A stretch of 61,488 nucleotides of DNA. Origin: Anaerotruncus sp. Lineage in GTDB: Bacteria; Bacillota; Clostridia; Oscillospirales; Ruminococcaceae. The DNA is taken from positions 1 to 61,488 of the forward strand of contig JAETRV010000012.1 in the NCBI GenBank assembly GCA_021770005.1. The letters are read 5' to 3'. The position numbers and the translations under genes were made by a program. Positions 35,057-43,198 of this stretch are shown here, one piece after another (within the stretch, counting starts at the first letter, position 1; the number at the start of each line of letters is the position of its first letter). The notes beneath the pieces were generated by a model. That model was given only the letters and a program-made list of their open reading frames with translations, was not told the origin of the DNA and searched no databases.

Positions 35057-38000
35057 TTACGGCTTCAAAAGAGGAGGATTTGCGGCGCGGATCTCATCAC
35101 AGATACGCGGATTGATCTCGGAAGAGCCGGACTCCGGCCGGCCGATGTAGAAACCCTGAAGATAATCCACCCCGGATTGAATCAGGGTTTCCATCTCGGT
35201 ACGGGTTTCAATCCCTTCTGCGATCGAACGAATCCCGCGCTCTTTGGTGTAAGAAAGGGTGCTTTCTAAAAGTTGATGATGCTTGGTGTCGGTATCGATA
35301 TCACGGATCAGCTTCATATTGATCTTAATGTAGTCCGGTTCGATCTGTAAAAGCATGTCGTCGTTGCTGTAACCAGCACCGAACCCATCCAACGCGATCT
35401 TGGCGCCCCATTTATGGGCAATCTGAAGCTTATCCCGCATATATCGATCATTCTGCGGTTCTTTTTCGGTCAATTCGACCACGATTCTAGATAGCAGTTC
35501 AGGATATAGATCCTCAAGTTCGCGCACGATTTCGGGGGAGAGAATCTGATTGGAAAGCGAATTGACAAAAAGATGGCAGTTTTCGGCCCGATCGGGCAGC
35601 TCGGAAAATCCCTTGAGCGCGTTCTGCCATGTGCGGCGCTCGATCAGATGCAGCTTGGACTGAGCACGCGCAAGGGAAAGGATCTCCTCCGTATTCTGAA
35701 GCGTTGGGAGCAGGGAACGCATCAGCGCTTCATAGCCGAAGATTTCCCCGCTGGAAGCGTCAACAATCGGCTGGAAATCATAGGCAAGCAGGTTCTCATC
35801 AAGCAGGCGATTCAGTTCCTCATTGTTGTAGATCAGATAAGATTCTTGCGCATAATCACGCATATTGAATTCTTTCAGTTCGCCCTTGCTGGTATGCTTT
35901 GCGCTGTACATCGCAAAGTCTGCGTAGTGCATCAGCTGATCGTAGGTCTGGCTATCATCCGGGAACCAGGCAATCCCGGTAGAAGAACGGAGACGGAAAT
36001 TGGGATTGTCCGGCAGGGGGATTAGGACGTTATCGATTTCCTGTTTCATCTTATGAATCTGTTGGTAGAGCGTTTCCCGATTCTCAGCGCCATAGGAGAA
36101 GAAATAGAACTCATCCCCCGAAAGGCGGGCGAGGACGCGTGGTGAGGGAGCGTACTGCATCAATGCGTCCGCCATCGCGCGGATATACTGGTCGCCATAA
36201 TCGTGGCCATAGGTATCGTTGATATATTTCAGGTTATCGAGGTCACACATGACCATTACGCCGGCTTTCAACAGATGTGGACGCTCAAACAGTGCGCTGA
36301 GGCAGGAATAAAACGCCCGGCGATTGAGCAGGCCGGTCATAAGGTCGTGGTCGCGCTCATACTCCAGCTTTTGTTTGGCGAGGACATCATGTGTAATATC
36401 CTCCGCGATACCAAACACCCGCCCAGGGGATTGGCCCTGCTTGATCCGAATCCAGTGGAGTTCCCCATCCTCATCCTTGCGCCGGACAACCACCTCTCGA
36501 TCGGAGGAGTTCTCCTCTACAATGAGCGGAAGAGAGTGCATCAGTTGGGTGAATTTGGCAAACTCCATATAGCCGCTGGTCCCATTTCCTGTTGAGATGC
36601 CAAAAATATCAAACAGATGGCTGGTATAATAGACAACGCCCTCCGAGATCCGCCGCTCAAAAGCACCAATATTGGAGCTGGTCATCTCGATGATCGAAGA
36701 CATTCGGGAAGCGGACTCAGCCACCTCCCTGCTGAGCGACTCAACCGAGGTAGCGAGCTCATCAATTTCGCTGATCCGGATACGTTCAAACCGGAGCGGT
36801 AGATGGGGGTTACTGCTGCGAACCTCGTGGATCAGCTGGGTGATGGGGCGGGTCACGATCCGCCCCATCAGGATGACAGCGACCACCCCGATCAGAAGCG
36901 TGATAAACACATCGGTAATGATCGTCCGGGTAATTAGATCCGAAAAATTGAAGAGGTCCTGGGAATCCACGACGCCAATCAGCGCCCATCGTTCGTCCTG
37001 GAAAGGGGAAGTTTCGGGGTACAGGTTCAAATAATGGATGCAGCTGGAAAACTCGGAGTTGTCATGCGGGCTTATTACCCGATAGAATAGGTCAGGGCTG
37101 CTGGAAGTATCCAATGAAAGATAAAATTTATTTCCATCCAGGACCATCGGAGCGGCTGGCCCATTTGAGAGCAGATGGATAAAATCAGTGCTTTCCTCGT
37201 GGTTCATGGCGAGCAGATAGGCGCCTTTCTCGCCTGGGCTCAGCTCGGTGTAGGGGAGCAGGCTGCGCAGATAGTTGCAGGAGAGCTCGATCCCGAGGAT
37301 GCCAAACACCTGGTTGTCCTCGGTTCGCAGCGGCATTGAGTAGGTGATGACGTCGAGGTCTCCGCCGCTGAGACGGAACGGCTGGCTCCAATAGGCGAGT
37401 TCCTGGCTGGAAAGCTCAGGGTAATGAAGCGCAGCATAGTAAGGCCGATTGAAATAGTTGTCGTTTGAGATCGTGGAGGAATTGCCAAACCGGAAGGAGG
37501 GATACCAGCTCCGGCTGACCGGGATTCCCGTCCGGTGCATGATTGTAGAGGGGCCGCGCTCAATGAGCAGATCGGAGTTGTCCGCTTCCTCCCGCAAGGG
37601 GTTCAAGTTACGCAGATAAAGCCCCGGACGGAAAAAATCCGAGGCTTCCGTAACATCTGGCGCACGGTTGAGCACCAAAAAGGCGCCGGAAACTGTCTGG
37701 CGGCGGATCAGGTAGATCAAGTTTGGGGAAAACTGTTCCAAAAGTTCGGTGGTGAGCTTTTCGTCCCGCATGACCTCCTGAAGATCGAGATCGCTGGAGT
37801 CCAGAAAGAGGTTGAATGTGTTCTCCAAAGCGCGTGCAGGATCATTGATATTGGTCCAGCGGGTTAATATCTCCGTTTCCAGATCATTTTTTCGATTGGT
37901 CACCCGCTGATCCAGAATTTCTGCTGCGTTGAGGTGCAACTGATCCAGCAGTCCGCCATAAAGCATCACGAGTATAAAGAGTGCAGACTGGATGAACAGA

Positions 38001-38059
38001 ATCAATATGACGGGTACGACCATTTTATTGGCGATCGAGACAGATTTTTTCTTGAACAT
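35057..38059 (-). CDS. Membrane sensor with Cache, HAMP, PAS, GGDEF and EAL domains, degenerate motifs
   Basis: The protein has about 1000 residues: a membrane segment near residues 13-35, an extracellular Cache-like domain to about 375, a second membrane segment near 386, HAMP, a PAS-like region near 520-600, then GGDEF and EAL domains. The GGDEF site reads SGDEF near residue 646, with no RxxD I-site. In the EAL domain, EALMR near 775 and ELTEK are kept, but the usual DDFG reads DGFG near 890 and KID reads KIN. It may be a weak enzyme or a c-di-GMP receptor. The start is uncertain: ATG 38059 is used, and TTG 38092 would add 11 residues. Confidence 0.88.
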   Translation of the reverse strand: MFKKKSVSIANKMVVPVILILFIQSALFILVMLYGGLLDQLHLNAAEILDQRVTNRKNDLETEILTRWTNINDPARALENTFNLFLDSSDLDLQEVMRDEKLTTELLEQFSPNLIYLIRRQTVSGAFLVLNRAPDVTEASDFFRPGLYLRNLNPLREEADNSDLLIERGPSTIMHRTGIPVSRSWYPSFRFGNSSTISNDNYFNRPYYAALHYPELSSQELAYWSQPFRLSGGDLDVITYSMPLRTEDNQVFGILGIELSCNYLRSLLPYTELSPGEKGAYLLAMNHEESTDFIHLLSNGPAAPMVLDGNKFYLSLDTSSSPDLFYRVISPHDNSEFSSCIHYLNLYPETSPFQDERWALIGVVDSQDLFNFSDLITRTIITDVFITLLIGVVAVILMGRIVTRPITQLIHEVRSSNPHLPLRFERIRISEIDELATSVESLSREVAESASRMSSIIEMTSSNIGAFERRISEGVVYYTSHLFDIFGISTGNGTSGYMEFAKFTQLMHSLPLIVEENSSDREVVVRRKDEDGELHWIRIKQGQSPGRVFGIAEDITHDVLAKQKLEYERDHDLMTGLLNRRAFYSCLSALFERPHLLKAGVMVMCDLDNLKYINDTYGHDYGDQYIRAMADALMQYAPSPRVLARLSGDEFYFFSYGAENRETLYQQIHKMKQEIDNVLIPLPDNPNFRLRSSTGIAWFPDDSQTYDQLMHYADFAMYSAKHTSKGELKEFNMRDYAQESYLIYNNEELNRLLDENLLAYDFQPIVDASSGEIFGYEALMRSLLPTLQNTEEILSLARAQSKLHLIERRTWQNALKGFSELPDRAENCHLFVNSLSNQILSPEIVRELEDLYPELLSRIVVELTEKEPQNDRYMRDKLQIAHKWGAKIALDGFGAGYSNDDMLLQIEPDYIKINMKLIRDIDTDTKHHQLLESTLSYTKERGIRSIAEGIETRTEMETLIQSGVDYLQGFYIGRPESGSSEINPRICDEIRAANPPLLKP

Positions 38060-38326
38060 TTTACCAATTACACTTTCTATATGTATTTTCAATAAAGATA
38101 AAAAGCAAGCACATATCCCTAAATTATGTATATTTGTTCTATTATATCACGCTTGAAACCGGTTGTCTATTGTGAAAATGTCCAGAAAAATATTTTCACT
38201 TCCACATCCTGTTTCTGGAATCCGCATCACATCCTTTTGGAAAGAGGCTTTGCATGGATGCCGAAGCCAAGCGGCTGATTTCTTCAAATTTTCATATTTT
38301 TTTCATATTTTCAAAACCTAATGTGA

Positions 38327-38353
38327 TATAATAGCTACAACGTAGCTATTATA
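38327..38353 (+). promoter_or_regulatory. Palindromic TATAATAGCT promoter element, copy 1
   Basis: TATAATAGCTAC and GTAGCTATTATA form perfect 12-bp arms around AAC. The left arm contains a consensus TATAAT preceded by TGA (extended -10). The same arrangement occurs upstream of lon at 58849-58873. Confidence 0.75.
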
Positions 38354-38358
38354 TTGAG

Positions 38359-38452
38359 GGCTATGACCAGAACGATTCGCGGGCAGTCGCCCGCTGCCGT
38401 TCTCATGGCCCATGATAGCATTTCGTTGCGCTTCATGCTATCTATCATAGCC
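38359..38452 (+). other. Structured leader with short conserved reading frame, upstream of the PepSY gene
   Basis: GGCTATGA (38359-38366) pairs with TCATAGCC (38445-38452). Inside lie the stem AGAACG/CGTTCT with GCGGGC/GCCCGC, and a 29-nt hairpin GATAGCAT/ATGCTATC. An ATG at 38363 reads MTRTIRGQSPAAVLMA, closely matching MARTIRGRTPVPIPMA upstream of lon. The frame runs on into the PepSY gene. It could be a leader peptide, a structured RNA or a mobile repeat. The rest of the 453-base gap from 38060 is AT-rich with no gene seen. Confidence 0.6.
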
Positions 38453-38512
38453 ACATGGTATAACTTCCCAGGGGCAAACGCAATTCAAAGCAGGATACAG
38501 GAGGAATGGCAA

Positions 38513-39289
38513 ATGAAAGTCAAACAGTTGGCAGCCGCATTCATGAGTGCGATGGTTCTCGGCAGTGTGTGTTCTGTCGGCGCATTTGCGGCGGATTTTA
38601 CCGAAGAACAGGCCAAAGAAACGGCCAAAGGCTATATCCCATCGGACAGCATGTTGTTGCGCACCGAGCTGGACCACACTACCTATGACTTTAAATTTTA
38701 TAGCGAGAGCCGGAAGGAAACCTATGAGATCGAGGTGAGCCGGTGGACTGGTAAGCTGGTGGAGTTTGAAAGCGAGCTTTCGGGCGCATGGGGTAGCCAG
38801 GCAGCATCGATCACCGCGGAAGATGCCAAAAAATCGGTAACCAGTGAAATCAAAGACGCGGAAATCCTCTCTTCGGTGCTGGATGATGATGACTGGCTGA
38901 AAGAGTATGACGTATCCTTTAAAACCGATGCGCTCTATGGTACTTATGAGGTCCACCCGCAGACCGGGGTTGTTCTCAAGCGAGAGATCAAATTTATTGA
39001 GACGCCGGCAGCTGCCACCCAGCCGGCAGAGCAGAACCGGGTGCAGGTTGCCGACAGCTCGTCCAAGAGCACTCCGGTAAGGGGTTCCAGCCTCATTAGC
39101 GCAAAGCAGGCGCAGGAGATCGCATTAGCCAATGCGCCGGGTGCGTCGGTGCGCAAATGCGAGCTGGATTACGATGACGGCATCGCAGTCTATGAGATTG
39201 AGCTGCGCAATGGGCCGATCGAATATGAGTTTGAGATCAATGCGTCCAATGGCAATATTCTGGACCTCGACATCGACTACGACGATTGA
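38513..39289 (+). CDS. Secreted PepSY-repeat protein
   Basis: The 258-residue protein has a signal peptide (KQLAAAFMSAMVLG, cleavage after FAA near residue 27). Three PepSY-like modules follow: FTEEQAKETAKGYI with ETYEIEVSRWTGKLV, ITAEDAKKSVTSEI with GTYEVHPQTGVVL, and ISAKQAQEIALANAPG with YEFEINASNGNIL. PepSY domains often inhibit peptidases or act at the cell envelope. The tail DLDIDYDD is acidic. AGGAGG is 8 bases before the ATG. An in-frame upstream extension exists but has no signal of its own and is not used. Confidence 0.85.
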   Translation: MKVKQLAAAFMSAMVLGSVCSVGAFAADFTEEQAKETAKGYIPSDSMLLRTELDHTTYDFKFYSESRKETYEIEVSRWTGKLVEFESELSGAWGSQAASITAEDAKKSVTSEIKDAEILSSVLDDDDWLKEYDVSFKTDALYGTYEVHPQTGVVLKREIKFIETPAAATQPAEQNRVQVADSSSKSTPVRGSSLISAKQAQEIALANAPGASVRKCELDYDDGIAVYEIELRNGPIEYEFEINASNGNILDLDIDYDD

Positions 39290-39337
39290 TCCCTGTCCCG
39301 AAAAGCGCAGAAAGGGGTTATCCTTGCAAGGCGCTTA

Positions 39338-39366
39338 TTGAAATCCATCCAAAAAGATGGTATAAT
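39338..39366 (+). promoter_or_regulatory. Promoter of fba
   Basis: TTGAAA (39338-39343) and TATAAT (39361-39366) are spaced 17 bases apart, about 120 bases upstream of fba. Confidence 0.8.
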
Positions 39367-39484
39367 GTGTATAATCGTAAGACAGCCTTGCGGTTTTGCG
39401 ATTGCAGGTGCGCGGACACTTGCAGTTCAGGAAGCAAGGAAATCTGTCAGGAAGCCCAAAATGAAAAAAGGGGAGTTGTTTGCA

Positions 39485-40420
39485 ATGCCACTGGTTACAA
39501 CAAAGGAAATGTTCAAAAAGGCCTATGATGGCGGGTATGCGATTGGCGCATTTAACGTCAACAACATGGAGATCGTGCAGGGAATCACAGAAGCGGCCTC
39601 TGAATTGAAAGCGCCGGTGATCCTTCAGGTCTCGGCGGGCGCGCGCAAATATGCCAAGCATGTCTATCTGGTGAAACTGGTGGAAGCAGCGGTGCAGGAT
39701 ACCGATATTCCGGTTGCGCTGCATCTCGACCACGGCGCGGATTTTGAGATCTGCAAATCCTGCATCGATGGCGGTTTCACTTCGGTGATGATCGATGGCT
39801 CTGCGCGCAGCTTCGCGGACAATATCGCTGAAACCAGAAAGGTGGTCGAGTATGCCCACGAGCGTGGCGTAGTGGTTGAGGCGGAGCTTGGAAAGCTGGC
39901 GGGCATTGAGGATGATGTCAACGTCACTGCGGATGACGCACAGTTTACCAATCCGGCAGAGGTTGAGGAGTTCGTCACCAAGACCGGTGTGGATTCCCTT
40001 GCCATTGCAATCGGCACCAGCCACGGCGCCTATAAGTTCAAACCCGGTCAGAAGCCCCAGCTCCGGTTTGATATCCTCGAAGAGGTCAGCCGCCGGCTGC
40101 CCGGTTTCCCGATTGTCCTGCATGGCGCGTCCTCGGTTCCGCAGGACCTAGTCAAGGTAATCAACCAGTATGGCGGCGCGATGCCCGACGCGATCGGCAT
40201 CCCCGAGGAGATGCTCCGGCAGGCGGCCACGATGGCGGTTTGTAAGATTAACATTGATTCGGATGTTCGTGTCGCAATGACAGCCGCTATCCGCAAGTAT
40301 ATGGCGGAGAATCCCAGCCATTTTGATCCGCGCCAGTACCTGACTCCGGCTCGTGCTGCGGTCAAAGGGATGGTCGCGCACAAGATCAAGGATGTGCTTG
40401 GCTGCGCAGGGAAGGCGTAA
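39485..40420 (+). CDS. fba: Class II fructose-bisphosphate aldolase
   Basis: The 311-residue zinc aldolase cleaves fructose-1,6-bisphosphate in glycolysis. Metal and active-site motifs are visible: HLDHGADFEICKSCIDGGF near residue 82, VEAELGKLAGIED, AIGTSHGAYKF near 178 and VLHGASSVP near 210. The ATG at 39485 follows AGGGGAG by 9 bases. The gene is monocistronic, with its own promoter and a strong terminator. Confidence 0.96.
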   Translation: MPLVTTKEMFKKAYDGGYAIGAFNVNNMEIVQGITEAASELKAPVILQVSAGARKYAKHVYLVKLVEAAVQDTDIPVALHLDHGADFEICKSCIDGGFTSVMIDGSARSFADNIAETRKVVEYAHERGVVVEAELGKLAGIEDDVNVTADDAQFTNPAEVEEFVTKTGVDSLAIAIGTSHGAYKFKPGQKPQLRFDILEEVSRRLPGFPIVLHGASSVPQDLVKVINQYGGAMPDAIGIPEEMLRQAATMAVCKINIDSDVRVAMTAAIRKYMAENPSHFDPRQYLTPARAAVKGMVAHKIKDVLGCAGKA

Positions 40421-40471
40421 TCTCACAGCGGTTTGTTTCATCGAATAGGTTCTGCGTTGATATGGCGCAAA

Positions 40472-40511
40472 AAGGAGCGGGTAAAAAGCAGTCGCTTTTT
40501 ACCCGCTCCTT
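40472..40511 (+). terminator. Terminator between fba and the convergent GNAT gene
   Basis: AAGGAGCGGGTAAAAAGC pairs perfectly with GCTTTTTACCCGCTCCTT around a 4-base loop. It lies about 50 bases after fba and may serve both strands. Confidence 0.85.
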
Positions 40512-40550
40512 GACGTTGATGGAATTGATGGAGCATGATGCTCTGCTGTT

Positions 40551-41015
40551 CTACTCCCCAGTAGGCGAAGAAGCGCAGAGCCTCATGTATAAAAGGGGAT
40601 AAGGGTTGCCTTGCTCGTCATGCTCGGTCCTTTTAGAAACCTGAAAGCCCATGTGTTCATAAAAACCTTTGGCGAGTGGGTTTTGTTCATTCACTGCCAG
40701 CCCATTGATGGAGAAGTGTTCCATCCCATAGTGAATCAGCTGTTTCCCCAACCCCTTCCCCCTTTCCGCAGAGGAGATGAACAGCATTTCGAGCTTTTGT
40801 TTTTCGATTCCCATAAATGCAACAGGAGATGTATTTTCGTCCTCCATAACAATCAGATGGGGAATGCTTTCCAACGCCTGTGGAACATAGCCTTTTATGG
40901 TTTCTATTTCGCTGTCCGACAGGAATAGATGGGTTACCTTTACCGCGCTTTCCCACACTGCCAATAATTGTGAGATTAGAAGCGGGCTCCTTTCTTCAGC
41001 TTCGACGATTTTCAT
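40551..41015 (-). CDS. GNAT-family N-acetyltransferase
   Basis: The 154-residue protein has the GNAT core: LLISQLLAVWESAVKVTHLFL, then AFMGIEKQKLEMLFISSAERGKGLGKQLI with the RGKGLG acetyl-CoA loop, and NEQNPLAKGFYEHMGF. It resembles YjgM/ElaA-like small acetyltransferases. The ATG at 41015 follows GGAGG by about 7 bases; in-frame codons further upstream lack a site. The acceptor is unknown. Confidence 0.88.
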   Translation of the reverse strand: MKIVEAEERSPLLISQLLAVWESAVKVTHLFLSDSEIETIKGYVPQALESIPHLIVMEDENTSPVAFMGIEKQKLEMLFISSAERGKGLGKQLIHYGMEHFSINGLAVNEQNPLAKGFYEHMGFQVSKRTEHDEQGNPYPLLYMRLCASSPTGE

Positions 41016-41108
41016 GGTCAGACCTCCATAAAATAGGGATGGATTGCCCAGATGCAGCAATGTGGCAGGGGGAATAGAAAATCAGCAATCAGCGGCGCAA
41101 TTCTTGAA

Positions 41109-41137
41109 ATCGGTTGCAAAAAATGTTATGATACCAT
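41109..41137 (+). promoter_or_regulatory. Promoter of nrdR
   Basis: Approximate position: TTGAAA and TATGAT with a 17-base spacer in the stretch just upstream of nrdR, about 50-75 bases before the ATG. Confidence 0.6.
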
Positions 41138-41185
41138 AAAGAACCAAAAGCTGAGAAGATCAACCATACAGGGAGGTGTGCATAG

Positions 41186-41665
41186 ATGAGATGTCCATTT
41201 TGTGGATATACAGAGAGCAAGGTGATTGATTCCCGGCCGATTGATGAATCGGAGCGCATCCGCCGCCGCAGAGAGTGCCTGAAATGCGAGCGCAGATTCA
41301 CAACTTATGAAGTTGTGGAAAGTGCGCCGCTGGTCGTCATCAAAAGGGATCAGTCGCGGGAGCCGTTTGATGGCAATAAACTTTTGGCGGGTATGCTGCG
41401 CGCCTGCGAAAAACGTCCGGTGCCGCTTTCGGTGCTGGAAGAGGCTGTGCGCAAAATCGAGATGGCGCTGCAAAATTCTTTGGAGAAGGAGGTCGCTTCC
41501 AGCAGGATCGGGGAGTTGGCGATGGAACAGCTTCGCACGATTGATGAAGTGGCCTACATCCGGTTTGCTTCGGTCTACCGCCAGTTTCAGGACATTGAAT
41601 CGTTTGCACAGGCTTTGAGGATGCTGCAATCCAGACAAGGCGAGCAGGCGGAGGTGAAGGCCTGA
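41186..41665 (+). CDS. nrdR: Transcriptional repressor NrdR
   Basis: The 159-residue protein begins with the zinc ribbon [18 protein letters not shown] and [14 protein letters not shown], followed by an ATP-cone domain ([20 protein letters not shown]). It represses ribonucleotide reductase genes according to the ATP/dATP state. GGGAGGTGT precedes the ATG. Its target genes are not in the window. Confidence 0.97.
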   Translation: MRCPFCGYTESKVIDSRPIDESERIRRRRECLKCERRFTTYEVVESAPLVVIKRDQSREPFDGNKLLAGMLRACEKRPVPLSVLEEAVRKIEMALQNSLEKEVASSRIGELAMEQLRTIDEVAYIRFASVYRQFQDIESFAQALRMLQSRQGEQAEVKA

Positions 41666-41691
41666 CAGGCGGGATGCAGGCAGTTCCCTTT

Positions 41692-42285
41692 TCAGGTAGC
41701 CAGACGGAGGAGCTTTTCCACAGTGCCGCTGACCCCAAAGATGCTGCTGTCGATGCAGAAATGATAGGATTCCATTCCACTCCATTTTTTCTCGGTGTAG
41801 TAGTTGTAGTAGCTTGCGCGTTCCTTGTCGGTGCGCCGGATAAATTCCTTTGCCTGCCGGTCGTCCAGACTGTGCCTGCGCATAATCCGCTTGATCCGCT
41901 CCTCCAATGGTGCGTGGATAAAGAGTGAAATCAGGCCGGGATGCTCCCGCAGAACATGATCCGCGCACCGCCCAATGATGATGCAGGACCCCTTCTGCGC
42001 CATCTCCCGGATGATTTCCGACTGCGCCACGAACAGGGTATCTGCGATCGGCATACCGTAGCCGGTAAGCCGGTTGGGCTGGCTGGGGATCGAGTAGAAC
42101 CACCGGTTAACCGGCTTTTCATCGTGTTTTTCCAAGGTTGCAAGATCGATGCCGCTTTTTTCTACTGCAAGCTCGATCAAATCGCGGTCATAAAACGGGA
42201 TGCTCAAGGCTTCCGACAGAAGCTGCCCAATCTCCCGTCCACCGCTTCCGGACTGCCGACCGATTGTAATGATCTTGTTTTCCAT
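41692..42285 (-). CDS. Cytidylate-kinase-like family protein
   Basis: The 197-residue protein has the P-loop variant ITIGRQSGSGGREIGQLLSE at the N terminus, a central CIIIGRCADHVLREHPG, and the basic lid region RRHSLDDRQAKEFIRRTDKERASYY. It belongs to the cytidylate kinase-like group common in clostridia, distinct from the housekeeping Cmk, with unknown substrate. AGGAGGGG precedes the ATG. It is convergent with nrdR and divergent from the ferredoxin gene. Confidence 0.88.
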   Translation of the reverse strand: MENKIITIGRQSGSGGREIGQLLSEALSIPFYDRDLIELAVEKSGIDLATLEKHDEKPVNRWFYSIPSQPNRLTGYGMPIADTLFVAQSEIIREMAQKGSCIIIGRCADHVLREHPGLISLFIHAPLEERIKRIMRRHSLDDRQAKEFIRRTDKERASYYNYYTEKKWSGMESYHFCIDSSIFGVSGTVEKLLRLAT

Positions 42286-42391
42286 AAAATGCCCCTCCTG
42301 TCATTCTAAACGGCGGGACGCGGATAAAGGCATGTTTCTGGGAAACACGCTGATATCGCAATCCCATGTAGACCATTTTCGATAAGAATAT

Positions 42392-42420
42392 TATAGCATG
42401 AAGCACAGCGAAATGCTATA
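42392..42420. repeat. 29-nt hairpin motif, second copy
   Basis: TATAGCAT and ATGCTATA arms flank a 13-base loop. The sequence is the reverse complement of the hairpin at 38414-38442 with 25 of 29 positions matching, including the loop. It lies in the divergent region between the kinase-like and ferredoxin genes. Confidence 0.75.
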
Positions 42421-42485
42421 GGGGAAGCAGTCACAAGAAAAAAGAGCAGAAGTATAGATTTTTGATAAAGAGGAGAAAGCATTCT

Positions 42486-43181
42486 ATGATCCGAAAAATC
42501 ATCCGAATTGACGAAACGCGCTGCAATGGATGCGGAGCCTGTGCCGCAGCCTGCCATGAGGGAGCGATCCAGATGATAGCGGGAAAGGCGAAACTGATCC
42601 GTGATGATTATTGTGACGGGCTGGGCAACTGCCTTCCGGTCTGTCCCACCGATGCGATTTCGTTTGAGGAGCGGGAAGCTGCTGCCTATGGTGAAGCCGC
42701 AGTCAAAGCCAGACAAGAAGAGGCATCTGCATCCCGGGGATGTCCGGGAGAGCAGGCCCATACGATCACGCGGGAGACGTCCGAAACTGCCGCTGGGCTG
42801 TCTGAAGTTCCCAGCCAACTCCGTCAGTGGCCGGTTCAGATCAAGCTGGCGCCGCTCCACGCGCCTTACTTTGAGGATGCTGATCTTTTGATTGCCGCAG
42901 ACTGTACAGCATACGCCTGTGGGGATTTTCACAACCGGTTTCTGCGTGGACGGATTGTGCTGATCGGCTGTCCCAAGCTGGATGAAGGCAGCTATGCCGA
43001 AAAACTCACCGAAATCTTCCGTCAAAATGAGATCAGGAGCGTCACAGTGGTGCGGATGGAGGTCCCTTGCTGCGGCGGGATCGAATACGCGGTGCAGGAG
43101 GCTTTGCAGGCCAGCAGGAAGGGGATTCCCTGTCAGGTAGTCACGCTTTCGACCGAAGGAAGAATCCTGAGTCAGGAATAA
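42486..43181 (+). CDS. 4Fe-4S ferredoxin-domain protein
   Basis: The 231-residue protein has two cluster motifs at the N terminus (CNGCGACAAACHEGA near residue 13, and GNCLPVCPTDAI near residue 47), a hydrophilic linker, and a C-terminal domain with CGDFHNRFLRGRIVLIGCPKLD. That domain also has CCGGIEYAVQEAL, with conserved cysteines that may bind another cluster or metal. It is probably an electron-transfer partner. GAGGAG precedes the ATG at 42486. The MBL-fold gene begins 17 bases later, so they are cotranscribed. Confidence 0.85.
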   Translation: MIRKIIRIDETRCNGCGACAAACHEGAIQMIAGKAKLIRDDYCDGLGNCLPVCPTDAISFEEREAAAYGEAAVKARQEEASASRGCPGEQAHTITRETSETAAGLSEVPSQLRQWPVQIKLAPLHAPYFEDADLLIAADCTAYACGDFHNRFLRGRIVLIGCPKLDEGSYAEKLTEIFRQNEIRSVTVVRMEVPCCGGIEYAVQEALQASRKGIPCQVVTLSTEGRILSQE

Positions 43182-43198
43182 GGAAAGGACAGAGCAGG

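Noticed and set aside
38363-38512. N-terminal extension of the PepSY protein from the short conserved frame
   Set aside because: The signal peptide begins at 38513 after AGGAGG; an extension would bury it. The frame is treated as a separate leader.
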